Origin: Bacteroidota bacterium
GTDB lineage: Bacteria; Bacteroidota; Bacteroidia; Flavobacteriales; Flavobacteriaceae
Direction of reading: 5' to 3'
Assembly (NCBI GenBank): GCA_018267095.1
Contig: JAFDZC010000017.1
Location: 1-64,000, forward strand
Length of the DNA: 64,000 nt
Positions 59,804-64,000 of the stretch are shown here, one piece after another. Position numbers and translations under genes: made by a program. The notes under the pieces were generated by a model. That model saw nothing but the letters and a program-made list of their open reading frames with translations, was not told where the DNA came from and did no database searches. How positions within the stretch are numbered: the stretch's first letter is position 1; each line of letters opens with the position of its first letter.

Positions 59804-60346
59804 TTATTGGGCTTGTTCCATGAGAATTAACGCAAAAACAGCATAGTTGATCATGTCTTGATAATTGGCGTCAATGCCTTCTGAAACCAGCGTTTTTCCT
59901 TGGTTGTCTTCAATTTGCTTGACGCGCAAAAGTTTTTGCAGGATTAAATCGGTCAACGAACTCACGCGCATGTCGCGCCAAGCTTCGCCGTAATCGTGAT
60001 TTTTGGCTTCCATGAGTTTTTTGGTCGCGCTGACTACTGCGTCATATTGTTCGGTGGCTTGTGCTGTATCTAAATCGGGTTGGTCAGCCACGCCCAATTC
60101 TAACTGAATCAAAGCCATGATGGAATAATTGATAATGCCGATGAATTCTGATTTTTCATCTTCTTCAATTTTGCGCACTTGATTTTCTTGTAAGCTGCGA
60201 ATTCTTTGTGCTTTGATAAAGATTTGGTCGGTGAGTGATGGCAGTCTGAGGATGCGCCAAGCACTTCCGTAATCGGTCATTTTATGGATGAAAAGCGTAC
60301 GACAAAAATCAATCACTTTGTCGTATTCCGCAGAGGTTTTCTTCAT
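59804..60346 (-). CDS. DUF1599 protein
   Basis: A 180-residue cytoplasmic protein of two homologous halves: KVIDFCRTLFIHKMTDYGSAWRILRLPSLTD and AVVSATKKLMEAKNHDYGEAWRDMRVSSLTD, each followed by an IxNYx helix (IINYSIMALIQLELG, MINYAVFALILMEQA). Such repeats are seen in DUF1599, possibly nucleotide-pyrophosphatase-like (MazG-related) but this is not shown. First gene of the tpiA operon, divergent from folP. Confidence 0.8.
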   Translation of the reverse strand: MKKTSAEYDKVIDFCRTLFIHKMTDYGSAWRILRLPSLTDQIFIKAQRIRSLQENQVRKIEEDEKSEFIGIINYSIMALIQLELGVADQPDLDTAQATEQYDAVVSATKKLMEAKNHDYGEAWRDMRVSSLTDLILQKLLRVKQIEDNQGKTLVSEGIDANYQDMINYAVFALILMEQAQ

Positions 60347-60354
60347 TATCTTTG
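60347..60354 (+). promoter_or_regulatory. -7 box for folP
   Basis: TATCTTTG matches TAnnTTTG. It abuts the DUF1599 start codon on the other strand and lies inside a longer open frame for folP, which rules out that earlier start. Confidence 0.55.
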
Positions 60355-60454
60355 TATGCAGTTTTTAAAATTTAATTCCGCTCGGGCTTACGGTCTCGCG
60401 CCAAAAATAGCACTTTTTTTAATGTTCGCAAAGCTAAACAACAACCAATTTCAG

Positions 60455-61273
60455 ATGAATTGCCGCGGTCAGCTAATCAGTCTAGATCAGCCCAAAGTGA
60501 TGGGAATTCTCAATCTGACACCGGATTCTTTTTTTGATGGTGGAAAATACACACAAAAAGAGCATTATTTGGCACAAACTGAAAAGATGCTCACTGAAGG
60601 TGCTGATTTTATTGATATAGGCGCAGCTTCAACCGATTCGGGCGCCATCATGCATTCGGCGCAAGAAGAAATCGGTAGAATGCTTCCGGCGCTTGATGCC
60701 ATTAAAAAAGAATTCCCACAGGCCATTATTTCCATCGATACTTATCAAAGCCAAGTGGCTCAAGCTGCTCTGGATTGCGGTGTGGACATCATCAACGATA
60801 TTTCTGCAGGTTTTTTAGATGATCAAATGATGTCTGTAGTGGCGAAATATAAAGTGCCTTACATCATGATGCATATGCGCGGCAATCCGCAAACGATGGC
60901 CGGATTAACACAATACGAAGATGTGGTCAAAGAAATGATGCTGTATTTTTCTGAAAGAATTCAAAAGGCGCGTTCGTTGGGCATCAATGATTTAGTGATT
61001 GATCCCGGATTTGGGTTTGCCAAGACGGTCGAGCAGAATTTTGAAATTTTACAAAAACTCGAATTGTTCAATCTGCTTGAATTGCCCATTTTAGCAGGGC
61101 TTTCGCGTAAGTCGATGATTTATAAAACACTTAAAGTCACCCCGGAAGAATCTTTAACAGGAACCATCGCCTTAAACATGACGGCGCTTCATAAAGGCGC
61201 CAAAATCCTCAGAGTGCACGATGTAAAAGCAGCGGTTGAAACCGTTCAGCTTTTTTGTCAAATGGAATTGTAG
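60455..61273 (+). CDS. folP: Dihydropteroate synthase
   Basis: A 272-residue folate enzyme that joins p-aminobenzoate to dihydropterin pyrophosphate. PKVMGILNLTPDSFFDGGKY, FIDIGAASTDSGA, IPYIMMHMRGNPQTM-like segment and DLVIDPGFGFAKTVEQN are the catalytic loops; LPILAGLSRKSMIYK is the sulfonamide-site region. Start chosen at MNCRGQLISL (60455); MFAKLNNNQ (60422) is possible. The longer frame (60284) crosses the promoter and the DUF1599 start. Its stop abuts the stop of rlmH. Confidence 0.92.
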   Translation: MNCRGQLISLDQPKVMGILNLTPDSFFDGGKYTQKEHYLAQTEKMLTEGADFIDIGAASTDSGAIMHSAQEEIGRMLPALDAIKKEFPQAIISIDTYQSQVAQAALDCGVDIINDISAGFLDDQMMSVVAKYKVPYIMMHMRGNPQTMAGLTQYEDVVKEMMLYFSERIQKARSLGINDLVIDPGFGFAKTVEQNFEILQKLELFNLLELPILAGLSRKSMIYKTLKVTPEESLTGTIALNMTALHKGAKILRVHDVKAAVETVQLFCQMEL

Positions 61274-61747
61274 CTATTGATGATGATAGGGCTCGTTGCG
61301 CAAAATCGTAAAGCCGCGATAGAGTTGTTCTACAAAAAATAACCGAACCATCTGATGCGAGAAAGTCATTTTTGACAATGAAATTTTTCCTTGTGCTTGT
61401 TGGTAAACGGCCTCTGAAAATCCATACGGGCCACCGATGACAAACACCAAAGTTTTAATCCCTGAGTTCATTTTCTTTTGCAATTCAGCCGAAAACTCTA
61501 CGCTCGAAAAAGACTTTCCGTTTTCATCCAACAAAATCATTTGGTCAGATGAGCCAATCTTGGTCAAAATCAGTTCGCCTTCTTTTTCTTTTTGTTGCTG
61601 TTCGCTGAGGTTTTTGACGTTCTTGATATCGGGAATTACTTCTAAATCAAACTTGATGTAATGTGATAGTCTTTTGGCATAATCGTCAATGAGTGTTTGC
61701 AAATGGTTCTGATCGGTTTTGCCAATGGCCAAAAGTTTAATATTCAT
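61274..61747 (-). CDS. rlmH: 23S rRNA pseudouridine(1915) methyltransferase
   Basis: A 157-residue SPOUT-family methyltransferase: MNIKLLAIGKTDQNHLQTLI, ILLDENGKSFSSVEFSAEL, FVIGGPYGFSEAVYQQAQGK (the SAM-binding knot) and SHQMVRLFFVEQLYRGFTIL at the end, exactly as in RlmH. It modifies pseudouridine 1915 of 23S rRNA. Normal length. Confidence 0.95.
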   Translation of the reverse strand: MNIKLLAIGKTDQNHLQTLIDDYAKRLSHYIKFDLEVIPDIKNVKNLSEQQQKEKEGELILTKIGSSDQMILLDENGKSFSSVEFSAELQKKMNSGIKTLVFVIGGPYGFSEAVYQQAQGKISLSKMTFSHQMVRLFFVEQLYRGFTILRNEPYHHQ

Positions 61748-61769
61748 GAAATTTGTGCTAAAATCACCA

Positions 61770-61777
61770 CAAAGATA
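61770..61777 (-). promoter_or_regulatory. -7 box of rlmH
   Basis: Minus-strand TATCTTTG, 23 nt before the rlmH ATG. Confidence 0.55.
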
Positions 61778-61782
61778 ACAAC

Positions 61783-62331
61783 TTAATGCGCTGTTGGTGA
61801 AGTTGCATACAAAGCTTTTACGGCTTGCGCAGTAGGATTGGTTTTGTCGTCTGTTGCGTAATAAGTTGAGAAGTATGCTTTTTTGTTTACGGCAGTAAAA
61901 TAACCATTTTGGTTGCCGAACTTCTTTTTCTTGCTGACAATCTGAAAACGCACACGCAAAATATTGTTTTTCTGAAGTTTATTCATTTCAGCCGCCGAAA
62001 AAACATAAAATGAGTTCATTTGATTGTCTTTGTTTTCTCTAAAGCCTTTGTCGGTGCAAATCAGCGTGGCTCCATCGGCTAAATCCAAATACAAATTTCC
62101 CATAATAAAAGCATTGTCATCATGCGCCGGCATCGATATTTTGAGTAATCCGCCTTGGCTGGTTTTGGCTATTTGCAACTGAGTTGTTCCGTATAAAGCG
62201 TATTCTTCACACACAAAATTCCACAGTTCGGTAGCCGGAAGGTTTTGGTTTTTAAAGTTCAGTGTGTTTTGCGCCTGGATGGTAACGGAGCACCACAAAA
62301 CCAAATAAGTCAATAGGAGTTTTAATTTCAT
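61783..62331 (-). CDS. Secreted protein, unknown
   Basis: A 182-residue protein with a signal peptide (MKLKLLLTYLVLWCSVTIQA-QN). No domain recognised; KFGNQNGYFTAVNKKAYFSTYYATDDKTNPTAQ at the C-terminus. It is 4 nt after the upstream lipoprotein gene, so the in-frame start at 62439 inside that gene is rejected. The two probably form an operon. Confidence 0.65.
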   Translation of the reverse strand: MKLKLLLTYLVLWCSVTIQAQNTLNFKNQNLPATELWNFVCEEYALYGTTQLQIAKTSQGGLLKISMPAHDDNAFIMGNLYLDLADGATLICTDKGFRENKDNQMNSFYVFSAAEMNKLQKNNILRVRFQIVSKKKKFGNQNGYFTAVNKKAYFSTYYATDDKTNPTAQAVKALYATSPTAH

Positions 62332-62335
62332 TTTC

Positions 62336-62797
62336 TTACGGAACAAACACATCATTCCAATCTTTTGATTGTACAGCGGCCAATTGATTTTGCTCATTGA
62401 CCAACATACGCAGTTCTTTGAGCGCATTCTTTTTGTCAAATTTAGCTTGATATCGATAAACTATCTCGTCTGTTTTTCGGTTTTTGTATGCTTCTACAAA
62501 AGTAAGTTCTTTGAAGTTGCCGTATTGGGTTCTGAATTTCAAACAGGTTTGCGTCATGCGTTTGACCGTCATGTTCTTGATGACTTTGTCTGTGGCGTCT
62601 TTGGGACTAAGCGGTTTTAAGTGTGAAGTATTGCAAGTGGACAAAATCTGTTTGCCCAAAACGGCAGTTTTGTTTTTTTGTTCGGGATTGAGGTCTTCCG
62701 CGTCGAGTTTTTTATATCCGCGAACGATGTTTTTGTCTTGACCAGATTTACAAGCCAATACAGCAAAGGCCAACAAAAAGAGCATTAGTTTTTTCAT
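62336..62797 (-). CDS. Lipoprotein, unknown
   Basis: A 153-residue lipoprotein (LLAFAVLAC, Cys16). The body has two Cys (STCNTSH, MTQTCLKF) and a C-terminal ELRMLVNEQNQLAAVQSKDW. No family recognised. First of a two-gene unit with the secreted protein following. Confidence 0.65.
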   Translation of the reverse strand: MKKLMLFLLAFAVLACKSGQDKNIVRGYKKLDAEDLNPEQKNKTAVLGKQILSTCNTSHLKPLSPKDATDKVIKNMTVKRMTQTCLKFRTQYGNFKELTFVEAYKNRKTDEIVYRYQAKFDKKNALKELRMLVNEQNQLAAVQSKDWNDVFVP

Positions 62798-62850
62798 CGT
62801 TAGGGCTATTTCAAAAACGATAACGCAAGGATTTTGGATTTATTGGGTCA

Positions 62851-62884
62851 ACAAAAAAATCCCCGAGCGCTGTCGGGGAAAGGT
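62851..62884 (-). terminator. Terminator of the E1 dehydrogenase gene
   Basis: Stem CCCCGA (62861-62866) / TCGGGG (62873-62878), seven A on the exit side. Confidence 0.9.
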
Positions 62885-62886
62885 TT

Positions 62887-64000
62887 TTAATATAAAGCCG
62901 GATATTTCTTCGGATTGACCTCGCTCATCATCGCATAGACTTTTTCATAGATATCTTCAATCGATGGTTTTGAGAAGTAATCTCCGTCGGTTCCATAAGC
63001 CGGACGATGCGGTTGTGCGCTCAGCGTTTGCGGTTTGCTGTCGAGATATTCATAGGCGTTTTGCTCGTCAATGACTTGTTGCAAAATATACGCTGACGCT
63101 CCACCCGGAACATCTTCATCAATCACGAGTAAACGATTGGTTTTCATGACGCTTTTTACAATGTCTTGGTTGATGTCAAAAGGCAACAGCGATTGTGCAT
63201 CGATAATTTCGCAATCAATACCTATTTCGAGTAATTCTTTGGCAGCTTGTTCAACCAAGCGCAAAGTCGAACCATACGATACCAAGGTAATGTCTGCGCC
63301 TTCTTTAAGGGTTTCAACCACACCAATCGGGGTTTTGAATTCGCCTAAATTGGTCGGCATTTTTTCTTTGAGTCGGTAGCCATTCAAACATTCTACTACC
63401 AAGGCCGGTTCATCGGTTTCCATCAGTGTGTTATAGAATCCTGCGGCTTTGGTCATATTTCTCGGAACCAAAACATGCACTCCGCGCAGAGCGTGAATAA
63501 TCATGCCCATCGGTGAGCCCGAATGCCAAATACCTTCCAAGCGATGTCCTCGGGTTCTGATGATCAGCGGAGCTTTTTGGTTTCCTTGTGTTCTGTATTG
63601 TAGCGTCGCCAAATCATCGCTCATAATCTGCAAAGCATACAGCAAATAATCCAGATATTGGATTTCAGCTATCGGACGCAAGCCGCGCATCGCCATACCA
63701 ATCCCTTGTCCCAAAATAGTAGCCTCGCGAATACCCGCATCAGCTACGCGCAATTCGCCGTATTTTTCTTGCATGCCTTCGAGTCCTTGGTTGACATCGC
63801 CAATGTTTCCGGAGTCTTCGCCAAAAATCAAAGCCTGCGGATATTTGCTGAACAAGGCATCAAAATTATCTCTGAGTACCACGCGACCGTCGGTATCTTC
63901 TGAGCTTTCGTCGTATTCAGGTTTTACTTCCGTCACTGAAAAAACATTTTGAGCTGAGGCCGAATGCAGATGTGAGCTGTATTTAGGTTGAATTGTATTC
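62887..64000 (-). CDS. 2-oxoacid dehydrogenase E1 component, C-terminal part (partial)
   Basis: The frame is open from the stop at 62887 to the window edge, 371 codons, so the N-terminus is missing. The visible part is the E1 beta-subunit (transketolase-like pyrimidine domain plus transketolase C domain): IFGEDSGNIGDVNQGLEGM, GIREATILGQGIGMAMRGLRPIAE, RTRGHRLEGIWHSGSPMGMI, and DAQSLLPFDINQDIVKSVMKTNRLLVIDED. Residues upstream (NTIQPKYSSHLHSASAQNVF) look like the linker after an alpha subunit, as in the fused alpha-beta E1 of Flavobacteriaceae. A GTG at 63936 is in frame, but it is not a likely start. It decarboxylates a branched-chain or pyruvate-type substrate with thiamine diphosphate. Confidence 0.85.
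   Translation of the reverse strand, partial: NTIQPKYSSHLHSASAQNVFSVTEVKPEYDESSEDTDGRVVLRDNFDALFSKYPQALIFGEDSGNIGDVNQGLEGMQEKYGELRVADAGIREATILGQGIGMAMRGLRPIAEIQYLDYLLYALQIMSDDLATLQYRTQGNQKAPLIIRTRGHRLEGIWHSGSPMGMIIHALRGVHVLVPRNMTKAAGFYNTLMETDEPALVVECLNGYRLKEKMPTNLGEFKTPIGVVETLKEGADITLVSYGSTLRLVEQAAKELLEIGIDCEIIDAQSLLPFDINQDIVKSVMKTNRLLVIDEDVPGGASAYILQQVIDEQNAYEYLDSKPQTLSAQPHRPAYGTDGDYFSKPSIEDIYEKVYAMMSEVNPKKYPALY

Noticed and set aside
62887..63936. GTG at 63936 as the true start of the E1 gene
   Set aside because: The frame continues without a stop to base 64000 with linker-like sequence, so the gene extends beyond the window.

Overview
The window looks like a chromosome segment of a flavobacterium (Bacteroidota, Flavobacteriaceae, close to Flavobacterium). 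The sequence evidence is a type IX secretion C-terminal domain, a SusC/SusD pair, a PUR-alpha-like DUF3276 protein, a BT_3928-type DoxX protein, a long NusB, leucine dehydrogenase, a tmRNA whose tag reads GEGNYALAA, and many Bacteroidota-type promoters (TTTG, about 19-20 nt, TAnnTTTG). No integrase, transposase, rRNA, tRNA or CRISPR array was seen. Two genes run off the ends: a repeat-rich surface protein on the left (N-terminal 603 codons) and a pyruvate/2-oxoacid dehydrogenase E1 protein on the right (C-terminal beta-subunit part).

Layout. 1-11 kb: the surface protein, DUF3276 protein, an ABC exporter, leucine dehydrogenase, nusB-yajC, a YdeI-like protein, pepT and an LTA-synthase-like sulfatase, then a decayed small secreted gene. 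11-15 kb: a diheme cytochrome lipoprotein followed by a T9SS-secreted FG-GAP/ASPIC protein. 15-27 kb: mostly minus-strand small stress, membrane and enzyme genes. These include a rhodanese with a Cys-rich N-terminus coupled to a 59-residue membrane protein, a GlxA-type regulator, an ArsR-SRPBCC-VOC-DoxX operon, an OmpW protein, and a TMEM175/DUF1801/HEAT cluster ending in a 54-residue membrane protein.

27.1-30.5 kb is the unusual part. The tmRNA gene (ssrA, minus strand) is followed by tandem copies of its own 3' end and terminator. It is preceded by a heptanucleotide array of about 164 bp that separates the RNA from its best promoter candidate. Next come a large nested inverted repeat, two small orphan genes (one DUF6266), six perfectly phased 10-bp repeats, 11-bp repeats with an inverted copy, and a GC-rich element. 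This looks like an accessory or integration-prone locus built mostly of repeats.

30.5-51.4 kb: a serine hydrolase lipoprotein, a saccharopine/lysine dehydrogenase-like enzyme, and a polysaccharide utilisation locus. The locus has a SusR-like propeller/HTH sensor, SusC, SusD, a LamG lipoprotein, a GH144-type enzyme, an esterase, GH3, GH97, a GH43-like enzyme with discoidin and FN3 domains, and a FucP-type sugar importer. Endo-acting GH144 and exo-acting GH3 suggest a beta-glucan (perhaps beta-1,2). The GH97 enzyme keeps all inverting alpha-glucosidase residues, so the substrate may carry alpha-glucose as well; this is inference.

51.4-64 kb: housekeeping genes. kdsA (Kdo synthesis) with a lipoprotein and DUF4199 protein; a YeeE/YedE pair with an HMA protein; a long minus-strand operon DUF1599-BT_3928 protein-membrane protein-thioredoxin-tpiA-prmA-clpS; folP divergent from it; rlmH; two small secreted proteins; and the E1 gene. 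Many starts were reassigned using promoter boxes, terminators or ATGA overlaps, as noted in each entry.
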